The notes: a model not told the origin generated them from the sequence alone. Shown: positions 40,913 to 50,872, counted from the first letter of the stretch. The stretch is 64,000 nt of DNA from Bacteroidales bacterium (GCA_020860515.1 JAJBUG010000051.1:80996-144995); one strand, 5' to 3'. Numbers and translations: made by a program.

Positions 40913-41719
40913 GTGAGACGCATCTTAGCTCTGATATTAACATTTGCGTTGCTTTGTCTTTCTGCTTCGGCGATGCCCGCCGCAAAGAAGAAAGCCAAGG
41001 CCGTTGAGCGTTACACAGTTGTGATCGACCCTGGCCACGGCGGCAAAGACATTGGCTGCCGAGGCAAGAAGGGGCGTGAAAAGGATATCACCTTGGCAGT
41101 GGCCAAGCTGCTGGGTGAAAAGATTGAAAAGGGCCTCTCTGACAAGCTCGATGTGGTATATACCCGCAACACCGACCGCTATCTTACTCTGCAGGAGCGC
41201 GCTGATGTGGCCAACAATGCCAATGGCAACCTCTTCATCTCCATCCACGTAAATTCGGTGGATAAGAAGAATAAGAAACGAACCACCATCCATGGCACAT
41301 CGGTTTATACCTGCGGCCTCCACAAGAGCGACAACAGCCTGAATGTGGCCATGCGTGAAAATTCCGTGATGGAGCTGGAGCCAGATTACACCGAGACTTA
41401 CCAAGGCTTCGACCCCGATTCCTCGGAATCATACATCATCTTCGAGCTGTCGCAGAACCTCCACATGCAGCAAAGCGTTAAGTTTGCATCCTTGGCTCAG
41501 AATCGTCTCATAAAAACAGCCGGACGCGGCGATATGGAGGTGCGCCAAGCTGGATTCTGGGTGCTGTGGGCGACTGCCATGCCTTCGGTATTGGTTGAAC
41601 TCGACTTCATTTGTAATCCCAGGGTCGAGGACTTCCTCACCTCCAAGGCTGGTCAGGAAAAATGTGCCCAGGCCCTATATGAAGCAGTAAAAGATTACTA
41701 CTCCCAAATTGATAACTAA
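40913..41719 (+). CDS. N-acetylmuramoyl-L-alanine amidase (Amidase_3)
   Basis: VVIDPGHGGKDIGCRG, NLFISIHVNSV, PSVLVELDFICNPRVEDFL; GTG start. Confidence 0.93.
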   Translation: MRRILALILTFALLCLSASAMPAAKKKAKAVERYTVVIDPGHGGKDIGCRGKKGREKDITLAVAKLLGEKIEKGLSDKLDVVYTRNTDRYLTLQERADVANNANGNLFISIHVNSVDKKNKKRTTIHGTSVYTCGLHKSDNSLNVAMRENSVMELEPDYTETYQGFDPDSSESYIIFELSQNLHMQQSVKFASLAQNRLIKTAGRGDMEVRQAGFWVLWATAMPSVLVELDFICNPRVEDFLTSKAGQEKCAQALYEAVKDYYSQIDN

Positions 41720-41725
41720 TAAGAC

Positions 41726-42628
41726 ATGAAAAAGATATTCAACAAGGAAATTGTGATTGGCCTCTGCGTGATTGCTGCGCTGGCGATTTTGTTCTTCGGA
41801 ATTGACTTCCTCAAGGGTGTCAATGTATTCAAGGCATCCAATTACTACTATGCCTCCTTTACCAATGTCGAAGGCTTGGCCACATCGGCCCCAGTCACTC
41901 TCAATGGCTTCAAGGTGGGGCAGGTGCGCTCGATCAATTACGAATACAACAATCCTGGCCATGTGCTGGTGGAGCTTACTCTCGACAACAAGCTGCAGCT
42001 TCCCAAGGGCTCAAAGGCCTTGATGACTTGCGATATCTTGGGCACAGGCTCTGTGATGCTTGAGTTGGCCAAGGAGTCAAAGGAATATTATGCCGTGGGC
42101 GATCATATAGAGAGCGGTGTGCAGGCTGGAATGCTCGATGCCGTGAGCAACGACCTTATGCCTGCCATCACAAGCATCTTGCCATTAGTTGATTCGCTGC
42201 TGACCAATGTAAATAAGATTGTGGCAAATCCAGCCCTTACCTCTTCGATTGAGCGCATCGATGGCATCACCTCGCAGCTCGAGGTCACTACTCGCAATTT
42301 GGCAGTGGCTACCCGCCAATTGGCCCCGATCACAAATGATGTGAAGTCGATCACTGGCAGCGTGGCAAATATCACTGGCGATGTGAGCGAGCTCACTGGC
42401 CAGCTGAAGATGCTGCCGCTGGATTCGTTGATGGCCGACTTGCAGGTTACAACCCGCAACCTCAAGGCACTCTCTGCCGAGATGACCAATCCTAATGGCA
42501 CCCTGGGAATGCTGATGAAGGATCCTGCCCTCTACAACAACATCAACGCCACTATCTGCATCCTCGATTCCCTCTTCACCGACATCCAGCGCAACCCCAA
42601 GCGCTACGTCACCATCAAGATATTTTAA
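41726..42628 (+). CDS. MCE/MlaD family protein
   Basis: N-terminal TM, YYASFTNVEGLATSAPVTLNGFKVGQVRSI, SKALMTCDILGTGSVML. Confidence 0.9.
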   Translation: MKKIFNKEIVIGLCVIAALAILFFGIDFLKGVNVFKASNYYYASFTNVEGLATSAPVTLNGFKVGQVRSINYEYNNPGHVLVELTLDNKLQLPKGSKALMTCDILGTGSVMLELAKESKEYYAVGDHIESGVQAGMLDAVSNDLMPAITSILPLVDSLLTNVNKIVANPALTSSIERIDGITSQLEVTTRNLAVATRQLAPITNDVKSITGSVANITGDVSELTGQLKMLPLDSLMADLQVTTRNLKALSAEMTNPNGTLGMLMKDPALYNNINATICILDSLFTDIQRNPKRYVTIKIF

Positions 42629-42649
42629 TTCCATGTAGAGAATCCTCTT

Positions 42650-44266
42650 ATGATGGATAGAAGGAATAGAGTGAAATATCCAGTGGGAGAGCAGAGTTTC
42701 CGGGAGTTGCGCCGCGGAGGATATTTGTATGTTGACAAGACAGAATATATAGATTGGCTAATTAATCAAAACAAGTTTATATTTTTAGCTCGTCCCCGTA
42801 GATTTGGGAAAAGCCTTTTATTGTCAACTATCGAATGGTATTTCCGAGGAGCCAAAGACCTGTTTGAAGGCACTTGGCTTGGCGACCATGAAGAGGATTG
42901 GAAGCAGTACCCAGTGCTACATTTCGATATGAGCATAACCAGTGGCAAAAGTGCCGAAACGGTGGAAGACTTCCTACATAGAAAAATAGAGGAATATGAA
43001 AATGAATTTGAATTAGAAAAGCACTCTAATTCAAAAGATGTAGGATTGCGATTCAACGAACTTATAAGAAAAATCTACAAAAAAACTGGAAATCAGGTAG
43101 TAATTCTTATTGACGAATATGATAATGGAATTCTTGAGACACTTTATTCACCAGAAGAGACTCAAGAAGCTATGAGTAATGTACTGCGTGCATTTTATCG
43201 CCAGCCAAAGGCTGCTACCGAAGCTATAAAATTCTGTATGGTAACGGGTGTAGCCCGTTTTGGTAGTTATACCTTGTTTTCCGGACCAAATAACTATTTT
43301 GATATTTCCATGATGGATGATTATGCTGCTATATGTGGCATAACTCAGGAGGAATTGCTTGCTTATTTTGGAAGTGGCATCGAACGTTTAAGCAATCTTA
43401 GAAAAATTTCTAAGACAGAAATGGTAGAAGAGTTACGTCTTAAATATGACAGCTATCGCTTCTCACAATGCAAGGATTTAGTTTATAACCCATTTAGCCT
43501 TCTATGTGCCTTTACAGAAGGTAGATTGGAGGATTATTGGATAAAGTCAGGCACAAGCAAGGTATTTGTAAAATATCTCTCGAGATCTGAATTTGATTTG
43601 ATGGAACTTCAAAATCTTTGGGTAACGCGTAGCCGTATGGAGGGAAAATATACTTCTGAAGATACTATTCCCTTGCTTTTCCAAACTGGCTACCTTACTA
43701 TCAAGGAGGTAGATTATAACGCAAATCTTTACCGTTTGGGTATCCCTAATGGTGAAGTGCAGAGTGCATTGGTAGAGCAACTTATGCCCATCTATATGGG
43801 GCTCTCGGAAAATCAATTCCCTAAGCGACTGGCTGACCTTAAGGCAAAAGTTCGTGAGGGCAATGTGTCGGGTTGGATAGAGGATGTTAAATCTTTCATT
43901 TCAGGCATTCCATATCATTTGTTTGGCCCCAAAGATGGAGCAAAAAGGGAAGATGGCTCAATTAGCCATTTTGAACGCACTTACCACATCATTGTACACA
44001 TGATCTTCCAAATGCTTAATTTGGAGACACGCAGTGAAATAGCGGTCTCTGGTGGTCGCATTGATATGGTAGTGGGTACTGACAAATATCTCTATGTGAT
44101 AGAGTTCAAGCTTGATGGCACAGCTAAGGAGGCTCTGCAGCAAATCGATGATCGAGGTTACCTTATACCATGGCAATCTGATGGCCGAAAAGTTTATAAA
44201 GTAGGCATTGTGTTCTCATCCAAAGAGCGGAACATCTCTGCTTACGCCTATGAACCCAAAGAATAA
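42650..44266 (+). CDS. AAA-ATPase-like protein with C-terminal PD-(D/E)XK-type domain
   Basis: YPVGEQSFRELRRGGYLYVDKTEYI, RPRRFGKSLLLST, ILIDEYD; C-terminal YLYVIEFKLDGTAKEALQQIDDRGY. Confidence 0.9.
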   Translation: MMDRRNRVKYPVGEQSFRELRRGGYLYVDKTEYIDWLINQNKFIFLARPRRFGKSLLLSTIEWYFRGAKDLFEGTWLGDHEEDWKQYPVLHFDMSITSGKSAETVEDFLHRKIEEYENEFELEKHSNSKDVGLRFNELIRKIYKKTGNQVVILIDEYDNGILETLYSPEETQEAMSNVLRAFYRQPKAATEAIKFCMVTGVARFGSYTLFSGPNNYFDISMMDDYAAICGITQEELLAYFGSGIERLSNLRKISKTEMVEELRLKYDSYRFSQCKDLVYNPFSLLCAFTEGRLEDYWIKSGTSKVFVKYLSRSEFDLMELQNLWVTRSRMEGKYTSEDTIPLLFQTGYLTIKEVDYNANLYRLGIPNGEVQSALVEQLMPIYMGLSENQFPKRLADLKAKVREGNVSGWIEDVKSFISGIPYHLFGPKDGAKREDGSISHFERTYHIIVHMIFQMLNLETRSEIAVSGGRIDMVVGTDKYLYVIEFKLDGTAKEALQQIDDRGYLIPWQSDGRKVYKVGIVFSSKERNISAYAYEPKE

Positions 44267-44336
44267 TTGCCAATAAATTAGCTTTGGTATTACTTTTAAG
44301 GCATTTACACAAGTCAAGAGTTATCATTAAGGAATA

Positions 44337-44468
44337 GGCTTGCGCATTTTTCAGACGGAGTTTTGTGTGAGGCTTGCACATTTTCAGTCGGAGTTTTGTG
44401 TGAGGCTTGCACATTTTAAGTCGGAGTTTTGTGTGAGGCTTGCACATTTTCAGTCGGAGTTTTGTGTA
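44337..44468. repeat. Four tandem copies of a ~33-bp unit
   Basis: (a)ggcttgcacattttcagtcggagttttgtgtga starting at 44337, 44371, 44404 and 44437; contiguous, no spacers. Confidence 0.95.
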
Positions 44469-44476
44469 AATAAAAA

Positions 44477-44519
44477 ATTATTGCTATTTTTGCGGTATAA
44501 TTGCAAAAATAGCAATAAT
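44477..44519 (+). promoter_or_regulatory. 17-bp perfect inverted repeat overlapping a -7 box (TATTTTTG, 44485-44492)
   Basis: attattgctatttttgc-ggtataatt-gcaaaaatagcaataat, ending 5 nt before ATG 44525. Confidence 0.6.
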
Positions 44520-44524
44520 CTTAT

Positions 44525-45818
44525 ATGAAGAGAAAAGCGACTCAAAAACTTAAAGAATGGTACGCCGCTGAAGAACGACGTCCTCTGATTCTTCGAGGTG
44601 CCAGACAAGTAGGCAAGACTTGGCTAATGAAAGACTTTGCCACGTCTTTGCCCATCAACAATGTTTATGTGAATTTTGAATCGGAGAGAGAGCTGCAGAA
44701 CCTATTCGAACAAGATTTTAATATTGATCGTATCCTTCGCCGTCTTTCACTTCAAAAAGGGGTAAAGATCGATAAAAATACACTTCTTATATTAGATGAG
44801 GTGCAAGAGGTGCCTCATGGCATCACTTCCCTTAAATACTTTGCCGAGCAGAAGCCAGAGATGCCTGTGTTGGTAGCCGGCTCAATGCTTGGAGTGGCCA
44901 TGCACAAAGATGATTCATTTCCTGTTGGTAAAGTCCAGTTTTTAGATGTTTTTCCTTTGGATTTTGAGGAATTCCTATGGGCCACAGGAAACGAACTTCT
45001 TGCAGAAGCCTTGGTAGAAAGAGATTGGAATTCTATTTCATCTGCCAATCTCAAATTCGAAGAGATGCTCAAAGATTATTATTATGTAGGAGGCATGCCC
45101 AAGGTAATAAACCAATACCTAAAAAATAATGATTTCGAAGCGGTCCGAGAGGAACAGTTACTCTTGATTGCATCTTACGATAACGATTTTTCAAAGCATG
45201 CTCCTGTAAATATAGTGCCGCGCATACGGCAAGCTTGGAATTCGATTGTGGCTCAGCTAAGCAAAGAAAACAAGAAATTTATTTATGGAGTAATAAGGGA
45301 TGGAGCACGAGCCCGCGAATATGAAATAGCCTTGGAATGGCTATATGATGCTGGGCTTTTTTTACAAAGTGCCACGAGTGAAATCGGGTGAGATGCCTCT
45401 GAAGGCCTTTGTTGATTCTGCCACATTCAAAGTGTTCATGCTTGATGTGGGATTGTTGGGAGCGCTTTGCGACTTAGACGCCAAAACTCTGATAAAAGGC
45501 AACGAACTTTTTTCAACTTTCAAGGGAGCCTTAACTGAACAATATGTAATGCAACAGCTTCGAGCACTGCATGGAGCCAATATCTACTATTGGTCAGCTG
45601 AAAATTCAAGCGGTGAAATAGATTTTCTTATCCAAAGGCATGGAGAAATCATTCCAATAGAAGTTAAGGCAGAGGAAAATCTACAGTCGAAAAGCCTAAG
45701 GCTCTTTTCCGAAAAATACAAATTGCCTCACGCATGGAGATTCTCAATGGCTAACTATCGCGAGCAGGACTGGATGACCAACTACCCCCTCTATGCCATC
45801 CACCAAGCACTTCTATGA
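44525..45818 (+). pseudogene. AAA ATPase with DUF4143-type C-terminus, frameshifted at the T7 run at 45357-45363 (ORFs 44525-45391 and 45345-45818)
   Basis: LILRGARQVGKTWLMKDFA, LLILDEVQEVP in the first ORF; KSGEMPLKAFVDSATFKVFMLDVGLLGAL, IYYWSAENSSGEIDFLIQ in the second. Confidence 0.85.
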
Positions 45819-45928
45819 TGCTCCTTTCCATCTCGGCAACATCCACAAAGGCTTGCATCGAAGAAGAACGCCAGAAATTACTCCTTGCATATTTTCAGTC
45901 TTAGAATGAGGCGAATTTAAGAATGTGT

Positions 45929-46075
45929 TTAATAATGAATGTTAAATTTGGGAGCTCTTCTGAGCATCATGACTATGGCTGCTACCATGAGCATTTCATT
46001 GGCAGAGACTAAAGTCTCTTCGTAATTCCTGCAGAGCCTTCCGAAAACCTTTTTAAATCTATTGGTAATATGAAA
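45929..46075 (-). pseudogene. IS5-type transposase C-terminal remnant
   Basis: Minus-strand translation HITNRFKKVFGRLCRNYEETLVSANEMLMVAAIVMMLRRAPKFNIHY*, resembling IS5-group transposase C-termini. Confidence 0.6.
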
Positions 46076-46121
46076 TCACTTGGGCTAATATGCTGATATG
46101 AAATCACTTGGGCTAATATGC
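46068..46121. repeat. Two 26-bp direct repeats separated by 2 nt
   Basis: atatgaaatcacttgggctaatatgc at 46068-46093 and 46096-46121. Confidence 0.95.
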
Positions 46122-46268
46122 AGAACTAATAATTAGGATTAGACAAACATAAAGCTTTATTTAAAACTTAATTAATGCTAAACTATTGGTTATCTCATTT
46201 AAGTTTAATAACTTTGTGGGTGGAAATTTACCCAATCAAAAAATGAAGGAATTATGGGATAATAAGTT

Positions 46269-47105
46269 ATGAAAAGATGGGTGATCATATTAGGAGTTTG
46301 TATGACGGCGACTTGGGCTTCTGGGCAGGAGCTTAAGGCTGTGGTCGATAGCACAGATATCCAGATTAAAGAGGAAAAGATAGATTCTAAAAGGATAGAC
46401 ACTCCTATGCTGGAATTGCCCCATTATGTCACGCCGGTTCCTACGCTGCCTCACAATTTTATGGATGTGCCCAATTCCAACAATCTTCTGCAAGTTAACC
46501 CTAACTTTTATGACAAATCCAAAGTCATGGCCCAGCCTGACCTTGGCGGATTTTGGGTGTCAGGAAGTCGCAGCCAGACGCCTGGCCTGATGGGTGTAGA
46601 GGAAGGAAAAGTGGGTTATTTGTTGCAAACTGGCCGATTCTCTTTTGTACCATTCGCATCGGCCGCCAAATATGGTTACTTTGGAGGCTTGACCACCAGC
46701 TATGGCTACGGAGGAACACTCAATTTCATCATAAACGAACATTTTACCATCACGGCCTTTGGTCAATACGATACATATAATTTTGGCTATGGTGGCCGGC
46801 CAATCAATCCCGCTGTGCTCAATGGCATGGGTTCGACTCGCTACGGCGGCTTTGTCACCTGGGAAATTAGTGATAAGGTAGGCATAGATGCGGGTTTGCA
46901 ACGAGTGTATGACCCCATGACTGGGCGTTGGCAGAATGTGCCAATTGTGTCACCATACCTAAAAGTTGGCGGACAAAAGATGGGATTCGATGTCGGTGGC
47001 CTACTATATCAAATTTTTCACAATGCCAGCGCTTCATTCAATGGCGGTGGCGGAGGTCCAACTGGTCCCATGATGGGAGCACCACGCGCCGTACCCCGCC
47101 GATAA
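46269..47105 (+). CDS. Hypothetical outer-membrane protein
   Basis: Signal peptide; -7 box TAACTTTG at 46209-46216; Gly/Tyr-rich strands GYFGGLTTSYGYGGTLNFIINEHFTITAFGQYD. Confidence 0.6.
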   Translation: MKRWVIILGVCMTATWASGQELKAVVDSTDIQIKEEKIDSKRIDTPMLELPHYVTPVPTLPHNFMDVPNSNNLLQVNPNFYDKSKVMAQPDLGGFWVSGSRSQTPGLMGVEEGKVGYLLQTGRFSFVPFASAAKYGYFGGLTTSYGYGGTLNFIINEHFTITAFGQYDTYNFGYGGRPINPAVLNGMGSTRYGGFVTWEISDKVGIDAGLQRVYDPMTGRWQNVPIVSPYLKVGGQKMGFDVGGLLYQIFHNASASFNGGGGGPTGPMMGAPRAVPRR

Positions 47106-47116
47106 ATCCGGGAGGC

Positions 47117-47752
47117 TTATTTTTGGCGCTCTTCTTCGATGATGGCTTTGCGGATGTTGCTGAGATAGGCTGGGGTGATGCCGAGGTAGGAGGCAAGCAC
47201 TCGCGAGGTAACAGACTTTACGAAAGTGGGGCGGTTGAGCAGGTTCATAAGCACCCGCTTGGCTTCGCCATTCATCAGGCTGCGATAATTTTCGGCCGGA
47301 GAGCTAGTGAATACGCTCATCTTGGTTTCGATGGCTTGGTATTGGCCTAAGCACATCGTGGAGAACCAAATGCTAAATTCGTGGCTCTCCTTCAGAAAGT
47401 CAATCATTTGGTCGCGAGTAAGAAGCAAAAACTGAGTGGGCATGCAAGTCTCGCAGAAATAATAGGCGCGCTGCTGATTGTAAAATCCGCGAGGCGACAA
47501 CACAAAGGTGCCTGGACCTGAAAAGCCATAGGTGCGCTCAATCTTGTAATCATTGAATCCTAAGCGCGACAGCCCATCTATTACCACATACAGATTAGTG
47601 TTGACGGTGCCCTCCTTGATGTAGCGGTATTTGTCGGGATACTCTACCACCTCGCCGAGCGAAATGAAGCGGTCGAGCATCTCGTCGCTGGGTATATAAA
47701 AACTCTCTCTCCGTAAATTATCCTTGAAGGCTTCAATCTGCTGAGGTGTCAT
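47117..47752 (-). CDS. Crp/Fnr family transcriptional regulator
   Basis: cNMP-binding-like N-terminus; C-terminal HTH SVTSRVLASYLGITPAYLSNIRKAI. Confidence 0.85.
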   Translation of the reverse strand: MTPQQIEAFKDNLRRESFYIPSDEMLDRFISLGEVVEYPDKYRYIKEGTVNTNLYVVIDGLSRLGFNDYKIERTYGFSGPGTFVLSPRGFYNQQRAYYFCETCMPTQFLLLTRDQMIDFLKESHEFSIWFSTMCLGQYQAIETKMSVFTSSPAENYRSLMNGEAKRVLMNLLNRPTFVKSVTSRVLASYLGITPAYLSNIRKAIIEEERQK

Positions 47753-47912
47753 TTTTCTTTAATTTTATCAGTTTTGGTGCAAATTTACTGAAAATATTGG
47801 AAAATTCCAATCTGAGAATAAAGAAATAATATATAAATTTGCAATTGAAAAGGATTCATGCATAAACCACCTCCACTAACGAAAAAATTTCTAACAACAA
47901 AATAGACTAACA

Positions 47913-49688
47913 ATGAAAAAATTAATGATTTCGGCAATCTCGCTGTTCGCCATAAGCATGGCCATGAGCCAGCAGATTGGAGATGAGCCTCAGGGCCGCA
48001 GCTTCAAGAAGGCTCCTGCCTTCCCAGAGACGATGGAACTGGTGACCAAGGCACAGATGTCGCGTGCTGAAGTAGGCGTTGATAACATGATTCTCGAGCC
48101 CGAGGGTACTGCTGAATTGTACTCAATGATGGGCGTAGGCATTTCTTCGATTTACGGTGGACTATGGGAATCCACCATGTCAGGCGCTACCGACATTGTG
48201 TGGGGTGCCGACAATAAGGTATATATCCACAATCCGCTTGGGGCGTTCACTAACGCTTATGTTGAGGGCACTCTCTCAGAGGATGGCACCCAAGTAGTGG
48301 TAGAATTGCCTCAGACAGTGGCTGCCATGCGCAATTGGAATGGCACTGATTATGATTACTATCCACTGAATGTGTCGGTGATGGTTAAGACCTCGACCTA
48401 CGAGGAAGAAATCGAAGATGGCGGTGCCACTTATGCTCCAGAATGGGTAGAAGGCGAAAATAAGGTGGTGTACGACCTCAGCGCTGATGGCACTCTCACC
48501 CAAGTGGATCCTTACCAAGAAGGCTTTGAAGAGGATCCTAACGGCCAGCAATATCTGCTCTATCCCGAGCGCATGCTTTCATGCTATATTACAGTGCCTG
48601 AAAATGTATGGTATGGCACAGGTACTGACAACCTGATTAATGTATGGTACGGCTATACCAACCTCAACCAAGTGTTCACTCCGCTGCCAAAGGATATGAT
48701 TGAATATGAAATTCCCGAAGACCTGGAGTGGAACAACAATTGGGCTATCAAGTCGGAGGGCGACTACTACGGATTCTGGAACGAACTCGTGCCTGGCGCA
48801 ATCAAGGACAATCGCATTTACTTCACCAATATGAGCTATCTTATCCCCGATGCAGTGCTGGTAGGTGAAATCGATGGCAACAAGGTGACATTCAAGACTG
48901 GCCAATACATGGGCATCTGCACCAGCCAGAACCGCTATATCACCTTCACTGGCGTAAAGGTTACAGAAAATGAGAATGGCACATACACATGGGAACTGTC
49001 CGACGAGGATGTAGTCTTCGACTATGATACAGACACTCAGACCATGAAGATGGTCATTACTGACAAGACCAACGGCATGATCATGAACAGCCTTATTGGC
49101 GATATCTATTACTACTGCGCATTCAATGAGCCTACCATTCATCTTCAGACTGCTGCCGACTTGGCTTACGCTCCCGTAGAGCCTGAGATCTTGGCTTGGA
49201 ACGACTATTCAGAATGGTACGACTACGCATATTATGGCGCAACCTTTGAGTTCCCGATGTTCAACACCAATGGCGCTATCATCAATTACGACGACCTGTA
49301 CTATCGAGTATTCTTCAACGACCAGGTATTTATCTTCTATCCTGACGAATATGGAGTAGAGGAAGAGATGGAGTGGGTTCCTACCACATTTATCGATACC
49401 CAGTGGCGCATTATCGGCTACGGCGATATGGTAATGATTTACTTCTTCAATGAGGGAGTTAATAAAGTGGGTCTGCAGAGCGGTTACTTCGACGAGAATG
49501 GCAATCTCTACACCAGCGAAATCGTGAGCCTGCAAGTTGGCCAGGATGGCATCAACTCAGTGGCTGCTGAGGCAAATAGCTCAGCTGAGCCTCGCTGGTT
49601 CAATCTCCAGGGCATCGAGGTGGCCAATCCTACCGTTCCTGGCATTTACATCGACGCTAACTCAGGACGCAAGATTATAAAGAAATAA
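47913..49688 (+). CDS. Secreted hypothetical protein with T9SS-like C-terminal tail
   Basis: Signal peptide; C-terminus RWFNLQGIEVANPTVPGIYIDANSGRKIIKK. Confidence 0.65.
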   Translation: MKKLMISAISLFAISMAMSQQIGDEPQGRSFKKAPAFPETMELVTKAQMSRAEVGVDNMILEPEGTAELYSMMGVGISSIYGGLWESTMSGATDIVWGADNKVYIHNPLGAFTNAYVEGTLSEDGTQVVVELPQTVAAMRNWNGTDYDYYPLNVSVMVKTSTYEEEIEDGGATYAPEWVEGENKVVYDLSADGTLTQVDPYQEGFEEDPNGQQYLLYPERMLSCYITVPENVWYGTGTDNLINVWYGYTNLNQVFTPLPKDMIEYEIPEDLEWNNNWAIKSEGDYYGFWNELVPGAIKDNRIYFTNMSYLIPDAVLVGEIDGNKVTFKTGQYMGICTSQNRYITFTGVKVTENENGTYTWELSDEDVVFDYDTDTQTMKMVITDKTNGMIMNSLIGDIYYYCAFNEPTIHLQTAADLAYAPVEPEILAWNDYSEWYDYAYYGATFEFPMFNTNGAIINYDDLYYRVFFNDQVFIFYPDEYGVEEEMEWVPTTFIDTQWRIIGYGDMVMIYFFNEGVNKVGLQSGYFDENGNLYTSEIVSLQVGQDGINSVAAEANSSAEPRWFNLQGIEVANPTVPGIYIDANSGRKIIKK

Positions 49689-49705
49689 GAAAGGCACCTT
49701 TGTAA

Positions 49706-50872
49706 TCAGAGGTTATGGAATGATTTGTGGATGAGTTGTTGCGGGTCACACCGCAACAACTCATTCTTTATTATATCCACGGTGTCGGGATTGGAGTAGG
49801 GATTTTGGCGCAAGGCAGCCATCGATTGCCATTCCTCGGTGAGGGCAATTTCTATTGCGGCTTGGATTAGCCAGGCAGCTGGGGAGCAATGAATCACCGA
49901 GCGGGCCGATAGGCGTCCTTTCTGGCGGCTGCCGATATCCACCGTGGGGATGCCCATTGACGGCACCTCGATGATGCCGCTGCTGCTATTGCCCACCACC
50001 ACCGAGGCATATTGAAGCATCGACAGATATCGGCGCATGCCAAGCGATTTCACCAGCTTTACATTTTTTCTTCGTGGTGCCCAATCGTTGAGGAAAGTTA
50101 TAATTTTCTCAGAGCCTTCGTCGTTGTTGGGGTAGGTGACCAGAATTTTATAATCTTCGTGACCACGGAAATGGTCAAGAGCTATAGCCATCTCCAGCGG
50201 CGCAGCCTCTTCGTCCTGATGGGCGAGCGTGGCTGGGTGGATTGTGGCAAGAATCAGCTTCTTTTCTTCAAAATCCCAACCAAGGTCACGGCGAAGTTCA
50301 TCGGCCGACATAAGTGGCTGGTGCAAGATGTTCCATACCCCAAGAGCGCCGGCATTGAATACTCGGTCGGGTTCTTCGCCCATCTGTATCACTCGCTGTC
50401 GGTATTCTTCGGTTTCGGTAAAATGCAGGGCCGAGAGCTTGGTGATGGCATGTCGGATATTATCGTCGATGGCCCCCTCGCTAACCTCGCCACCTGCAAT
50501 ATGGGCAGTCGGGATGCGCAGCATCTGCGCTGCGGTGGCAATCGCCAGCATCTCGAAGCGGTCGCCAAGAATCACCAAAATATCGGGCTGCAATTCGGCC
50601 AGGGCTTTGGCAGCGCCGCTCATGCACTGGGCCATGGCATCCACGCGGGCCAGGGCTGAGGCATCAGCCACAGGCATTGGCACCTCAGCGATGCGCAAAA
50701 AGCCCTCGCGACGAATATCGTCGATGGTGTGGCCATACTCAGGCATCAAGTGCATGTTGGTGGCAATAATGGCAACTTCAGCTTCGGGGCTGTCATTGAG
50801 GGCGTGGGCCAGCGGAGTGAGCAGCCCCCAGTCGGCGCGTGTGCTTGTGGCGATGCAAATTTTCATAAACAT
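49706..50872 (-). CDS. UDP-N-acetylglucosamine 2-epimerase (hydrolysing), NeuC-like
   Basis: TSTRADWGLLTPL, LVILGDRFEMLAIATAAQMLRIPTAHIAGGEVSEGAIDDNIRHAITKLSALHF, VVGNSSSGIIEVPSMGIPTVDIGSRQKGR. Confidence 0.93.
   Translation of the reverse strand: MFMKICIATSTRADWGLLTPLAHALNDSPEAEVAIIATNMHLMPEYGHTIDDIRREGFLRIAEVPMPVADASALARVDAMAQCMSGAAKALAELQPDILVILGDRFEMLAIATAAQMLRIPTAHIAGGEVSEGAIDDNIRHAITKLSALHFTETEEYRQRVIQMGEEPDRVFNAGALGVWNILHQPLMSADELRRDLGWDFEEKKLILATIHPATLAHQDEEAAPLEMAIALDHFRGHEDYKILVTYPNNDEGSEKIITFLNDWAPRRKNVKLVKSLGMRRYLSMLQYASVVVGNSSSGIIEVPSMGIPTVDIGSRQKGRLSARSVIHCSPAAWLIQAAIEIALTEEWQSMAALRQNPYSNPDTVDIIKNELLRCDPQQLIHKSFHNL

Noticed and set aside
44337-44468. Possible CRISPR array
   Set aside because: The 33-bp units are contiguous with no unique spacers and no cas genes are nearby.
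44163-44528. Repeat-encoded peptides on both strands (MCKPHTKLRLK..., FQSEFCVRLAHF...)
   Set aside because: Produced by the 33-bp tandem repeat being a multiple of 3; no start context or conservation evidence.
46928-47350. 140-aa plus-strand ORF
   Set aside because: Out of frame with the outer-membrane protein and antisense to the Crp/Fnr regulator.
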